In this document: piece by piece, positions 1 to 7,693 of the stretch
Layout of the letters: each line of letters opens with the position of its first letter
How positions within the stretch are numbered: position 1 is the stretch's first letter
DNA from: Bacteroidetes bacterium ADurb.Bin174
GTDB lineage: Bacteria; Bacteroidota; Bacteroidia; Bacteroidales; Paludibacteraceae
Reading direction: 5' to 3'
Length of the DNA stretch: 64,000 bases
Assembly: GCA_002070265.1 (NCBI GenBank)
Contig: MWCX01000083.1
Span: 1 to 64,000 of the forward strand
The notes under the pieces: model-generated
Databases searched by the model: none
What the model saw: the letters and a program-made list of their open reading frames with translations, nothing else
Told to the model about the DNA's origin: nothing
Program-made: the position numbers and the translations under genes

Positions 1-468
1 CCCCTCTGCGGGATTGAGGTTGTATTTGCGTTCCAAATGTTCGGTTATCTCCTTGCTTCGCTCATGCTCTTTGTAGCTGTCAATCTTCTTACCCTGGCTA
101 TCCACTCGGAGCGACACGATATGCAGATGTTCACGACCAATGTCCTCGTGTTTGAAAATGAGATATGGCTGATTCCCATATCCCAAACGATCCATGTATT
201 CCCGTCCGATGTCAGTCAATTGCTCATCGGTCAGCCGGTCATCGGGGTGTGGATTGATAGATACATGAAATACGGGCTTTTCAGTTCGAAAGTGAGCCGG
301 GACAAACTGCATAAAATCATTCATACACTCCGTAACATATAACTGTCCGTCGGTAGGTTCAAAGACAAGATTGCTTCCCAATATCTTCCCCAAACCCTCG
401 TCGACCTTCTCCTGATTGTATGCCAATGCGCCATACAGGTTACTTCCAATGTTTATTTTTGCAACCAT
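1..468 (-). CDS. mobB: MobB-like relaxase, N-terminal part (runs off the window)
   Basis: Reading the minus strand from the ATG at 466-468 gives 156 codons with no stop up to the window edge, so only the N-terminus is present. The family nicks oriT and covalently carries the transferred strand during conjugation. Visible hallmarks are an N-terminal tyrosine-containing segment (SNLYGALAYNQEKV), the strand FHVSINPHPDD, and the metal-binding histidine cluster HEDIGREHLHIV, which fits the HxDxxRxHxH pattern of Bacteroides MobB-type relaxases. It starts 7 nt after the stop of mobA and is probably co-transcribed with it. A spurious frame on the opposite strand (37-342) is its shadow. Confidence in the family is high; the length is unknown. 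Confidence 0.9.
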   Translation of the reverse strand, partial: MVAKINIGSNLYGALAYNQEKVDEGLGKILGSNLVFEPTDGQLYVTECMNDFMQFVPAHFRTEKPVFHVSINPHPDDRLTDEQLTDIGREYMDRLGYGNQPYLIFKHEDIGREHLHIVSLRVDSQGKKIDSYKEHERSKEITEHLERKYNLNPAEG

Positions 469-475
469 TCCGTTG

Positions 476-913
476 TTATTTTCCTAAATAATTAGCCTTA
501 AAATCTTCCGATAACTCCTGAATTTTCTTTCCGATTTCGACCAAATCAACGGTAGCTTTCTCCAATTTATAGAGCAAAGCCAATGCTTTTTTCTCCGAAA
601 AATTGCTGTGCAATTCCTTTACGACTTGGTTGTAATTCACGCCAACGGAGCGGAATTGTGCATAAAGAGAGGTGAGTTTGGTAACGTATTCCATAGCGGA
701 ACGGTCGACTTTAACCACACGAAACTCCTCCCCGAATACACGGGCAGCGATAAAACGTGCCATAGATTGTAACCCTGATTGCTCAAACATAGTGAGAAAC
801 CGGGCGTGTTCAACAGCCGTGAAGTTTACCGAATAACGGTAAGCTGCCGGATCATTCTTGGGGGAACGTCCCCCTTTTCCCCGTTTCGGGGAGTTCTTAG
901 CATTTTCATTCAT
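476..913 (-). CDS. mobA: MobA-like relaxosome accessory protein
   Basis: This is a 145-aa basic protein with a lysine/glycine/proline-rich N-terminus followed by a strand-helix-helix region (YRYSVNFTAVEHARFLTMFE, then SMARFIAARVFG). That layout is typical of ribbon-helix-helix relaxosome proteins that bind oriT and help load the relaxase. The C-terminal half is helical and probably a coiled coil. In Bacteroides elements mobA lies directly upstream of the relaxase gene, as here. Its upstream non-coding region contains a plausible oriT. The assignment rests on fold-like features and gene order rather than a catalytic motif. Confidence 0.8.
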   Translation of the reverse strand: MNENAKNSPKRGKGGRSPKNDPAAYRYSVNFTAVEHARFLTMFEQSGLQSMARFIAARVFGEEFRVVKVDRSAMEYVTKLTSLYAQFRSVGVNYNQVVKELHSNFSEKKALALLYKLEKATVDLVEIGKKIQELSEDFKANYLGK

Positions 914-1036
914 ACGTCGGATTTTTTTAGTGGTACAATCCGTCGTTTCGGCATCCGCCGCCAGTCAATCATTGCTCGAAATGATTCTATCAGCAACCCG
1001 ACTTCGGAGGGTTTGCATCCCCCTTGTGGGGCAAGC

Positions 1037-1128
1037 ATTTTTTGCAGCAAAACGGTTTCTGTGCAGCAAAAAATACAGCTTGCTATTTGCTATGGCGCAA
1101 ATAAAATCTGTCCTGAACCGGGACAGAT
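1037..1128. other. oriT: candidate origin of transfer (oriT)
   Basis: Two perfect inverted repeats lie close together upstream of mobA. The first is ATTTTTTGC at 1037-1045 with GCAAAAAAT at 1066-1074. The second is ATCTGTCC at 1106-1113 with GGACAGAT at 1121-1128, with a 7-nt loop. A 10-bp direct repeat TGCAGCAAAA occurs at 1043-1052 and 1062-1071. Inverted repeats beside a nic site next to mobA are the normal architecture of a relaxase substrate. The nic position itself cannot be read from sequence. Confidence 0.45.
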
Positions 1129-1223
1129 ATGAAAGCGAGGGCAGCGAGCAAAAATGGCGGTCGGACACCTCCCGACGTTTCATGCTGCAAAGTTACAGGA
1201 CAAAGTAACGTATTGTATTCTAA

Positions 1224-1270
1224 GCATCGAAGCCACTTGCTGCCATACCGACGCCACTTGCTGCCACCTC
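1224..1270. repeat. 47-bp dispersed repeat, non-coding copy
   Basis: The copy consists of two 21-bp units beginning GAAGCCACTTGCTGCC and GACGCCACTTGCTGCC, plus a short lead-in. The same 47 bp occurs at 3456-3502 with two mismatches, there inside the coding sequence of the traD-like gene. Confidence 0.85.
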
Positions 1271-1319
1271 ATGAAAAAGTGGTGTGTGGGAGAGATTTTA
1301 GGTGTTTATTTGCCGACAA

Positions 1320-1560
1320 ATTGATTCTTTAATTGCTCAATCGAATAATTACCTGATTAGAAAATCAGTCGTTCGGGCAATCAGCTAAACAAACGAGTGG
1401 GCAATCACTCAACGGAACAGTCGATTGATAAATTGATAAAGCGATTGATTGATTTAGCAATACAGCGAACAATCAATTAATACATCAACCGATTGGCAGA
1501 TTAAGCAAATAAGTAATTGATTAGTAAATCAAACAATTAAACGATAAATCAATGTCGAAT
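1320..1560. repeat. AT-rich GATTGA/CAATC-dense region upstream of traA
   Basis: Short words such as CAATC, GATTGA and AAATCA recur many times in both orientations over about 240 bp immediately upstream of the ParA-like gene. The density suggests multiple protein-binding sites, for example a centromere-like site or an operator, but the units are degenerate and no strict period was established. Confidence 0.4.
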
Positions 1561-1578
1561 TTTTAAAACAAGAAAAGA

Positions 1579-2331
1579 ATGGAAAAGAAAACTTTGAACG
1601 TGGCTTTCAGTACCCAAAAGGGCGGAGCCGGAAAAACAACCCTGACCGTGTTGGTAGCTTCGTACCTACACTATGTGAAAGGCTACAATGTAGCCGTAAT
1701 AGACTGCGACTTCCCGCAACACTCGATCGCGGAGATGCGGGAGCGTGATATAAAAATGTCGATGGAAGACGAACATTACAAGCTCATGGCTTACGAACAG
1801 TTTTCTGCATTGGGTAAAAAGGCTTATGAAGTTATCGAGAGCAGCCCTGAAAACGCAATCGAAGATGCACAAGACGTAATCGAAGAGCTGAAGCCCGACT
1901 TCGTATTCTTCGACCTACCGGGAACAATTAACAATCCGGCAGTAGTCCAGACTCTTTCACTCATGGATTACATTATTGCTCCGATCAGCGCTGACCGATT
2001 GGTGTTGGAAAGTACCCTGCAATATGTGATTACGGTCAATGATGCATTGATTTCACCCGGAAGAGCAAAAATCAAGGGAATGTATCTATTGTGGAATCTT
2101 GTCGATGGACGGGAAAAGACGGAACTGTATGAGGTTTATGAAGACGTGATTGACAAACTGGGCTTTCCACTTTTCAAAACATTTATGCCCGACAGTAAGC
2201 GATTCCGCCGGGAACAGTCGGTAAGCCATAAAGCCTTGTTCCGCTCTACACTGTTTCCTGCAGATAAATCATTAATAAAAGGCAGTAACCTCGATGCACT
2301 GATAGAAGAAATGTTGGACACTCTAAAATAA
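1579..2331 (+). CDS. traA: TraA, ParA-family ATPase of the conjugative transposon
   Basis: This 250-aa protein opens with a deviant Walker A motif KGGAGKTT (residues 14-21) characteristic of ParA/MinD/Soj ATPases. It is followed by VIDCDFPQHS (Walker A' region) and FVFFDLPG (Walker B). ParA proteins move DNA or protein cargo over the nucleoid. In Bacteroides conjugative transposons this is the first gene of the transfer operon and may help position the element or the transfer machinery. The repeat-rich non-coding region just upstream could be its DNA target. It is followed 7 nt later by a DUF3408 gene. The ATG at 1579 directly follows an A-rich leader and gives a complete N-terminus. Confidence 0.9.
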   Translation: MEKKTLNVAFSTQKGGAGKTTLTVLVASYLHYVKGYNVAVIDCDFPQHSIAEMRERDIKMSMEDEHYKLMAYEQFSALGKKAYEVIESSPENAIEDAQDVIEELKPDFVFFDLPGTINNPAVVQTLSLMDYIIAPISADRLVLESTLQYVITVNDALISPGRAKIKGMYLLWNLVDGREKTELYEVYEDVIDKLGFPLFKTFMPDSKRFRREQSVSHKALFRSTLFPADKSLIKGSNLDALIEEMLDTLK

Positions 2332-2338
2332 TCAGACT

Positions 2339-2809
2339 ATGGCGAAGAAGAAAGAAGAAGTGAACCTGAGTGAGATTGATGCCAGTTTTGTCATATCCTC
2401 ATTCAAGAATAAAGAAAGACGGAACAATCCGAGTTCCATACCCAGACCTCTTTTGCCTCCCGACAAAGAGAAGAAGCCAGAATCAGAACCCGAGGAACCC
2501 GAAACACCTATGGTTGTTCAGGCAGAAACTCCACGTGAGGAATCCAAGCGTAAACGAAATAAGTTGCCCGATTATGAAAGTCTGTTCCTTACAGATGCCG
2601 ACATACCCACACGGAGTGGGAAACTGGTCAGTATCCGCGAAAAATACCACAAACGAATAGCTAAGGTAGTGAAAGCTTTGGATAAAAAGGATGTTTCCAT
2701 ATTCAGCTATATTGACAATGTTCTATCTCACCATTTCGATATGTATCAGGATGAGATAAAAGAAATCTATAATAAAGACAAAGAAGACGATGATTATTTA
2801 ACACCTTAA
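2339..2809 (+). CDS. DUF3408 protein (TraB-like)
   Basis: This 156-aa soluble protein has a charged, proline/glutamate-rich disordered first half and a conserved C-terminal domain starting near residue 92 (KLVSIREKYHKRIAKVV, then FSYIDNVLSHHF). That domain is characteristic of DUF3408, predicted to be ribbon-helix-helix-like. It sits in the traB/traC position between traA and traD. The next gene carries a clearly paralogous C-terminal domain. The molecular role is not known; DNA binding or partnering with the ParA-like TraA is a reasonable inference. Confidence 0.75.
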   Translation: MAKKKEEVNLSEIDASFVISSFKNKERRNNPSSIPRPLLPPDKEKKPESEPEEPETPMVVQAETPREESKRKRNKLPDYESLFLTDADIPTRSGKLVSIREKYHKRIAKVVKALDKKDVSIFSYIDNVLSHHFDMYQDEIKEIYNKDKEDDDYLTP

Positions 2810-2820
2810 AAAACAAGCGT

Positions 2821-3276
2821 ATGATACTCAATCCAATTTATTATAATGACACCACGATAATGATAGGAATTATCGTGTGTTGCCTGATTGTATTTGCAGT
2901 AGTAATGATACCCAAAGCAATCAAGCATAGAAAACAAGTGAAGCAAAATGAGAGTGAGAGACCGATCCCGATTGAAGAACCGGAAGTAAAAATGATACTC
3001 ATACCAAACAATGATATTTCCCTTGAAAAATCCATGGCAGACTATAAAAGACAATTTATAGCTAATACAAAGGAGCCGAGAAATGGGAAAGTAGTTGGTA
3101 TTCGCAAAAAATACCATACACGCATTTCGCAAATTGTAGAATATATAGGCGACGATGAAATTACCATATTCAGCTATTTAGACAATGTACTGAAACATCA
3201 TTTCGAAACCTTTCATAATGAAATTTCAGAGCATTATAAGAATATCGACGATGACTATCTAATTCCAAGAAGGTAA
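2821..3276 (+). CDS. membrane-anchored DUF3408 protein
   Basis: This 151-aa protein is a paralogue of its upstream neighbour, sharing the C-terminal pattern IRKKYHTRISQIVE and FSYLDNVLKHHFE. It differs by a hydrophobic N-terminal segment (about residues 14-32, IGIIVCCLIVFAVVMIP) followed by basic residues, so it is probably an inner-membrane-tethered version with its domain in the cytoplasm. It starts 11 nt after the previous stop and ends 2 nt before the next start. Function is unknown beyond membership of the transfer operon. Confidence 0.72.
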   Translation: MILNPIYYNDTTIMIGIIVCCLIVFAVVMIPKAIKHRKQVKQNESERPIPIEEPEVKMILIPNNDISLEKSMADYKRQFIANTKEPRNGKVVGIRKKYHTRISQIVEYIGDDEITIFSYLDNVLKHHFETFHNEISEHYKNIDDDYLIPRR

Positions 3277-3278
3277 TT

Positions 3279-4028
3279 ATGGAAAAGATATTCATAACCG
3301 TAGTTATCCTGTATGCCCTCTTTGTCGGAGTTTATCTCCTCTATCTACGGGCAGGCAAAAGAAGAAAAAAGGATATAGTAGGCAAAGGCTCTTCAATCCA
3401 AGAAACAGGCAAATTGAAAGCGGATATCGTCGGTAAAAGCAGGTTTGATTTGAGTGCATCGAAGCCACTTGCTGCCATACCGAAGCCACTTGCTACCACC
3501 TCTCCAAAATCCGAAAATCAAGTAGAAAATCCTGATACATTTGCTCCGCCTAACGAGGTAAAGCCTTCGGCTGAAGTGCCGCCGGAAGAACTGGATGAAG
3601 CCTTTTCCGATACTCCGCCCGATGAAGATAACGAGCCAATGGATATAGATTATCCACTTGAATATGAACCGGCGGAAGCTAATGAAGAAGAGCCGGAAGA
3701 CGAGGAAGAAGAAGTCGAAGGAACTGCACAAGCCGCACTCGCTTCGGGAGTTCAGTTCGAGGATTTGGGAAATATGATTCGCACGGTAAACCGTAAGGAT
3801 GAAGCTACGGACGAGCAAAAGCAAAAGGCAGGCGATACCCTGTTGGAGATGCGGCAGACCGATATGTTTGAACAGGTGGTTTCAGGTAAACCCGATGCAA
3901 AGCGAATCGTTACCGACCTTATGACGGAGAGCCTTTCGGCTTTCTATGAACGAAAGGATAAGGAAGCCGGGACAACCGGAAGCGGAAAGAAGGCTCCCGA
4001 AAGTTTTAGTATTAGAGATTTCGCATAA
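3279..4028 (+). CDS. traD: TraD-like conjugation protein (probably DUF4122)
   Basis: This 249-aa protein has one N-terminal transmembrane segment (about residues 4-22), then a basic stretch and a long proline/glutamate-rich low-complexity linker (about 55-150). A helical C-terminal domain follows (about 155-249, with DEQKQKAGDTLLEMRQTDMFEQ). Position after the DUF3408 genes and before traE matches traD of CTnDOT-like elements. Codons 60-75 (SASKPLAAIPKPLATT) are encoded by the second copy of a 47-bp repeat also found in the mob/tra intergenic region. The low-complexity linker would tolerate such an insertion. Confidence 0.7.
   Translation: MEKIFITVVILYALFVGVYLLYLRAGKRRKKDIVGKGSSIQETGKLKADIVGKSRFDLSASKPLAAIPKPLATTSPKSENQVENPDTFAPPNEVKPSAEVPPEELDEAFSDTPPDEDNEPMDIDYPLEYEPAEANEEEPEDEEEEVEGTAQAALASGVQFEDLGNMIRTVNRKDEATDEQKQKAGDTLLEMRQTDMFEQVVSGKPDAKRIVTDLMTESLSAFYERKDKEAGTTGSGKKAPESFSIRDFA
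3456..3502. repeat. 47-bp dispersed repeat, coding copy
   Basis: This matches 1224-1270 at 45 of 47 positions and contributes two tandem KPLA-type units to the traD-like protein. Confidence 0.85.
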
Positions 4029-4100
4029 AGCGATAGTAGTAATCATGTAAAGTAAAAAGAAATGAAAGAAAGAGATTATGGTTAACGTGCGCAAGCTACT

Positions 4101-4130
4101 AACAAAAGGTCTAACGACCACCACTAAAAA
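4101..4130 (+). promoter_or_regulatory. 30-nt hairpin motif upstream of traE
   Basis: The sequence AACAAAAGG...CGACC...CCACTAAAAA contains a GGTC/GACC stem. A related 30-nt motif with a GGGTC/GACCC stem lies upstream of traN (11586-11615). Conserved flanks with a changed but still paired stem suggest an RNA element in the leaders of both segments of the operon. Confidence 0.45.
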
Positions 4131-4157
4131 GTTCATAGTAACAAGATTTTTCAACCC

Positions 4158-4186
4158 GGTAAGCGGGACTATCCAACCCGCTTGCC
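4158..4186 (+). terminator. hairpin in traD-traE gap
   Basis: GGTAAGCGGG (4158-4167) pairs with CCCGCTTGCC (4177-4186) with one G-U pair, 20 nt before the traE start. There is only a weak T-run after it, so it may be an attenuator, a processing site or part of the traE leader rather than a strict terminator. Confidence 0.4.
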
Positions 4187-4205
4187 ATTTTAACAATTTC
4201 TCAAG

Positions 4206-4508
4206 ATGACAAAGAAAAAAATACTTATGTCGGCAGCCTTTGTCTTGGCTGCTGTTTCAAGTGCATTCGCACAAGGTAATGGAATCGGTGGTATTACAGA
4301 AGCTACCAATATGGTAACCAGCTATTTTGACCCCGGTACGAAATTGATCTACGCTATTGGTGCTGTCGTTGGTTTGATTGGGGGCGTAAAAGTGTACGGA
4401 AAATTTAGTTCCGGCGATCCCGATACGAGTAAAACTGCTGCAAGCTGGTTCGGTGCTTGTATCTTCCTGATTGTTGCCGCTACCATTCTGCGCTCCTTCT
4501 TCCTTTAA
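4206..4508 (+). CDS. traE: TraE, DUF4134 pilin-like membrane protein
   Basis: This 100-aa protein has a cleavable signal sequence ending SSAFAQ (about residue 22) followed by two hydrophobic segments (about 45-63 and 80-98) separated by a polar loop. The size and topology resemble VirB2-type pilin subunits of type IV secretion systems. Gene order (before traF and the traG ATPase) matches VirB2-VirB3-VirB4. It is preceded by a 177-bp gap with two hairpins, suggesting separate post-transcriptional control of this abundant subunit. Confidence 0.85.
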   Translation: MTKKKILMSAAFVLAAVSSAFAQGNGIGGITEATNMVTSYFDPGTKLIYAIGAVVGLIGGVKVYGKFSSGDPDTSKTAASWFGACIFLIVAATILRSFFL

Positions 4509-4530
4509 TCACCTCCATACAGAAAAAGTT

Positions 4531-4863
4531 ATGGAGTTCAATATCAATAAAGGAATAGGCAAGAGTGTGGAGTTCAAGGGTTTGAAATCGCAATACCTGT
4601 TCATATTTGCCGGAGGCTTACTTGCCGTCTTTGTGGTGTTTGTCATCATGTATATGATTGGTATAGACCAATGGATTTGCATAGGCTTCGGTGTAATCGC
4701 TGCATCGGTACTGGTATGGCTGACCTTTAACCTGAACGAAAAATATGGGGAACATGGTTTAATGAAAATCATGGCTGTCAAACAACATCCCCGCTATTTG
4801 ATAAACAGGAAAACTCCGCACCGCCTGTTCAAAAGGAAAAGAAAGGAGGTAGCGTATGCGTAA
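4531..4863 (+). CDS. traF: TraF, DUF4133 VirB3-like protein
   Basis: The chosen ATG at 4531 yields 110 aa beginning MEFNINKGIG. The longer frame from 4471 overlaps traE and lacks support. Two transmembrane segments lie at about residues 23-45 and 48-68, followed by a basic cytoplasmic tail, the usual VirB3 layout. The stop overlaps the traG start, which implies translational coupling, and VirB3 proteins act together with the VirB4 ATPase. Confidence 0.85.
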   Translation: MEFNINKGIGKSVEFKGLKSQYLFIFAGGLLAVFVVFVIMYMIGIDQWICIGFGVIAASVLVWLTFNLNEKYGEHGLMKIMAVKQHPRYLINRKTPHRLFKRKRKEVAYA

Positions 4864-7348
4864 TATCATGAAAGCGGCGACTATCGAAAGCAAGTTCCCG
4901 CTACTGGCTGTCGAACACGATTGCATCATCTCCAAAGATGCAGACATAACGGTTGCCTACCGTGTAGAACTGCCCGAACTGTTTACCGTCACCGCTACCG
5001 AATACGAAGCGATACACTCGTCTTGGGCGAAAGCGGTAAAAGTTCTGCCGGAATACAGTGTCATACACAAACAGGATTGGTTCGTTCGTGAAACCTACAA
5101 ACCTGCAACCGACAAGGACGATATGAGTTTCTTATCCCGCAGTTTTGAAAAGCACTTCAACGAGCGACCGTTTCTGAATCATTCGTGTTTTCTGTTCCTG
5201 ACTAAAACGACTAAAGAGCGAATGAGAATGCAGAGCAATTTCTCATCGCTTTGCCGTGGGAACATCATTCCCAAAGAAGTCAATAAGGATACAAGTGTGA
5301 AGTTCTTGGAAGCCGTCGGACAGTTTGAGCGGATTATGAACGATAGCGGATTTATCCGTCTTACCCGTATCAATTCGGACGAAATTACAGGAACAGGCGA
5401 TAAGCCGGGACTTATTGAAAAGTATTTTTCCCTGTCGCTCGATGACACAACTTGTCTGGAAGACTTGGAACTAGGAGCCGACGGTCTTCGGGTGGGAAGT
5501 AAACACGTTTGCCTGCATACGCTTTCGGATGCGGAAGATCTGCCCGGACGTATCGGAACGGATATGCGTTACGAGAAACTATCGACCGACCGGAGCGATT
5601 GCCGTTTGTCTTTCGCTTCTCCTGTTGGGTTGCTTCTTTCATGCGACCATATCTACAACCAATATCTGTTCATCGAAGATAGTGCGGAAAACCTGCGGAA
5701 GTTTGAAAAGAGTGCAAGGAATATGCAGTCGCTATCCCGCTATTCAAGGGGAAACCAAATAAACAAGGAGTGGATCGATCAGTATTTGAACGAAGCACAT
5801 AGCTTTGGACTGACTTCAATCCGGGCACACTTTAACGTAATGGCATGGAGTGATGATGTAGAGGAACTGAAACATATCCGCAATGACGTGGGTAGCCATT
5901 TGGCTCTTATGGAGTGCAAACCACGCCACAATACAGTGGATGCCGCTACTTTGTACTGGGCAGGAATGCCGGGCAATGGAGGGGATTTTCCTGCGGAAGA
6001 ATCGTTTTATACATTCATCGAACCGGCTCTTTGTTTCTTTACGGAAGAAACGAATTACCAAAGTTCACCCAGTCCGTTCGGTATAAAAATGGCAGACCGT
6101 GTGAGTGGGAAACCGCTTCATGTCGATATTTCCGACCTGCCTATGAAAAAAGGAATTATTACCAACCGTAACAAATTCATTCTTGGGCCAAGTGGAAGCG
6201 GCAAATCCTTTTTCACCAACCACATGTGCCGCCAGTACTACGAACAGGGTACGCACATCGTTTTAGTGGATACCGGAAATAGCTATCAAGGCTTGTGTAA
6301 CCTGATAAACCGGAAAACGAACGGTCAGGACGGGGTGTATTTCACTTATACCGAAGAAAATCCGATAGCCTTTAATCCATTCTACACAGACGATAATGTC
6401 TTCGACATTGAGAAGCGTGAGAGTATAAAAACGCTAATCCTTACTCTGTGGAAAAGGGATAACGAACCACCTTCACGGGCAGAGGAAGTTGCCCTTTCTA
6501 ATGCGGTCAGCCAGTACATTGATAAACTGAAAAGCGAAAAGAAGTTGGTTCCCTCTTTCAATTCATTCTATGAGTTCGTCCGTGATGATTACCGGAAAAC
6601 ACTGGAAGAAAAGAAAGTTAGGGAAAAGGATTTTGACATTGCCAATTTCCTGAATGTACTTGAACCGTACTACAAAGGTGGCGAATACGACTTCCTGTTA
6701 AACTCTGACAAGCAACTGGATTTATTGTCTAAACGCTTCATTGTCTTTGAAATTGATGCGATAAAAGACCATAAAATCCTCTTCCCGGTGGTTACAATCA
6801 TCATTATGGAAGTGTTCATCAACAAGATGCGCCGTTTACAGGGTATCCGCAAGATGATATTGATTGAAGAAGCATGGAAAGCGATAGCGAAAGAAGGGAT
6901 GGCAGAGTACATTAAGTACCTCTTTAAGACTGTTCGTAAGTTCTTTGGCGAAGCCATTGTAGTTACCCAAGAGGTGGACGATATTATCGCTTCTCCCATT
7001 GTGAAAGAGAGTATTATCAACAACTCCGATTGTAAAATCCTGTTAGACCAACGCAAATACATGAATAAATTCGACAGTATTCAGGCGTTGCTTGGACTAA
7101 CCGAAAAGGAAAAGTCACAGGTACTCTCTATCAATATGTCCAATGTTCCCAGTCGTAAATACAAAGAAGTCTGGTTCGGTTTGGGTGGTGTGCAGTCGGC
7201 TGTTTATGCAACAGAAGTTAGTTTGGAGGAATATTACACGTACACGACGGAAGAATCCGAGAAACTGGAAGTGATGCAGCTTGCCGAAAAACTGGACGGC
7301 AATATGGAATTGGCAATAAAACAGATTGCCGAGAGCAAACGACAGTAG
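4856..7348 (+). CDS. traG: TraG, VirB4-type conjugation ATPase
   Basis: This 830-aa protein is of full family length. The Walker A motif GPSGSGKS has its lysine at residue 450, and the Walker B region is MILIEEAWKAI at about residue 670. The N-terminal half (about 1-400) is the TraG N-terminal domain typical of Bacteroidetes elements. VirB4 ATPases energise assembly and substrate passage through the mating channel at the inner membrane. The start overlaps the traF stop by 8 nt. The protein shows no frame damage and all catalytic motifs, so the element is likely transfer-competent here. Confidence 0.95.
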   Translation: MRNIMKAATIESKFPLLAVEHDCIISKDADITVAYRVELPELFTVTATEYEAIHSSWAKAVKVLPEYSVIHKQDWFVRETYKPATDKDDMSFLSRSFEKHFNERPFLNHSCFLFLTKTTKERMRMQSNFSSLCRGNIIPKEVNKDTSVKFLEAVGQFERIMNDSGFIRLTRINSDEITGTGDKPGLIEKYFSLSLDDTTCLEDLELGADGLRVGSKHVCLHTLSDAEDLPGRIGTDMRYEKLSTDRSDCRLSFASPVGLLLSCDHIYNQYLFIEDSAENLRKFEKSARNMQSLSRYSRGNQINKEWIDQYLNEAHSFGLTSIRAHFNVMAWSDDVEELKHIRNDVGSHLALMECKPRHNTVDAATLYWAGMPGNGGDFPAEESFYTFIEPALCFFTEETNYQSSPSPFGIKMADRVSGKPLHVDISDLPMKKGIITNRNKFILGPSGSGKSFFTNHMCRQYYEQGTHIVLVDTGNSYQGLCNLINRKTNGQDGVYFTYTEENPIAFNPFYTDDNVFDIEKRESIKTLILTLWKRDNEPPSRAEEVALSNAVSQYIDKLKSEKKLVPSFNSFYEFVRDDYRKTLEEKKVREKDFDIANFLNVLEPYYKGGEYDFLLNSDKQLDLLSKRFIVFEIDAIKDHKILFPVVTIIIMEVFINKMRRLQGIRKMILIEEAWKAIAKEGMAEYIKYLFKTVRKFFGEAIVVTQEVDDIIASPIVKESIINNSDCKILLDQRKYMNKFDSIQALLGLTEKEKSQVLSINMSNVPSRKYKEVWFGLGGVQSAVYATEVSLEEYYTYTTEESEKLEVMQLAEKLDGNMELAIKQIAESKRQ

Positions 7349-7353
7349 TCGCT

Positions 7354-7656
7354 ATGAAAAGAAAAAGATATATGCCGGCTACGGTATCGCAATTTCAGAC
7401 CTCTTTTCCGCTTAGAAATATCTGCGGAATATGGGAAAGCCTTTGTGGTTCCCCAAGCATTAAAATATACCACGACGGTAGTCGATTTCGGTTGCAGTTT
7501 ATTTACAAACAAGATACGGCGTTTACCGTCCCACTCAAACAATGTTGGGGATATACCTTTTTCAATTTCTACGGTATGATACACATTGCCTACGATAGTG
7601 AGCGGGATATGCTCCTGCTCACTACCGAAGGCGAATACAAAAGAGTGTACGATTAA
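7354..7656 (+). CDS. traH: TraH-like DUF3876 protein
   Basis: This 100-aa protein begins 5 nt after traG. It has no signal peptide or membrane segment; the visible pattern is beta-rich with aromatic residues (ICGIWESLCGSP, then CWGYTFFNFYGM). Small proteins of this kind (DUF3876) sit between traG and traI in Bacteroides conjugative transposons. Its role in transfer is not known. Confidence 0.65.
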   Translation: MKRKRYMPATVSQFQTSFPLRNICGIWESLCGSPSIKIYHDGSRFRLQFIYKQDTAFTVPLKQCWGYTFFNFYGMIHIAYDSERDMLLLTTEGEYKRVYD

Positions 7657-7693
7657 GGTACACACAATCAATAATCAAATAAAAGTAAAACGT

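Larger units (their letters stand above)
914..1578. other. 665-bp non-coding mob/tra divergent region with probable oriT
   Basis: The region lies between divergent mobA and traA. It contains inverted and direct repeats at 1037-1128, a 47-bp tandem-unit repeat at 1224-1270, and an AT-rich stretch at about 1320-1560 dense in GATTGA/CAATC-type words. Short open frames here (for example 779-1132, 858-1208, 1129-1332) have no protein-like character. oriT next to mobA and a control region for the transfer operon are the expected occupants. Confidence 0.6.

Noticed and set aside
37..342. Plus-strand 101-aa frame at the window start
   Set aside because: It is the antisense shadow of the relaxase, whose conserved motifs read on the minus strand.
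779..1332. Overlapping frames of 67-117 aa in the mob/tra gap
   Set aside because: They overlap mobA or the repeats, have no protein-like pattern and are better explained as non-coding control sequence.
1320..1560. CRISPR-like array
   Set aside because: The repeats are short, degenerate and unevenly spaced, with no constant repeat of 20 or more bases.
3393..3824. 143-aa minus-strand frame opposite the traD-like gene
   Set aside because: It arises from the low-complexity acidic/proline codons of the plus-strand gene.
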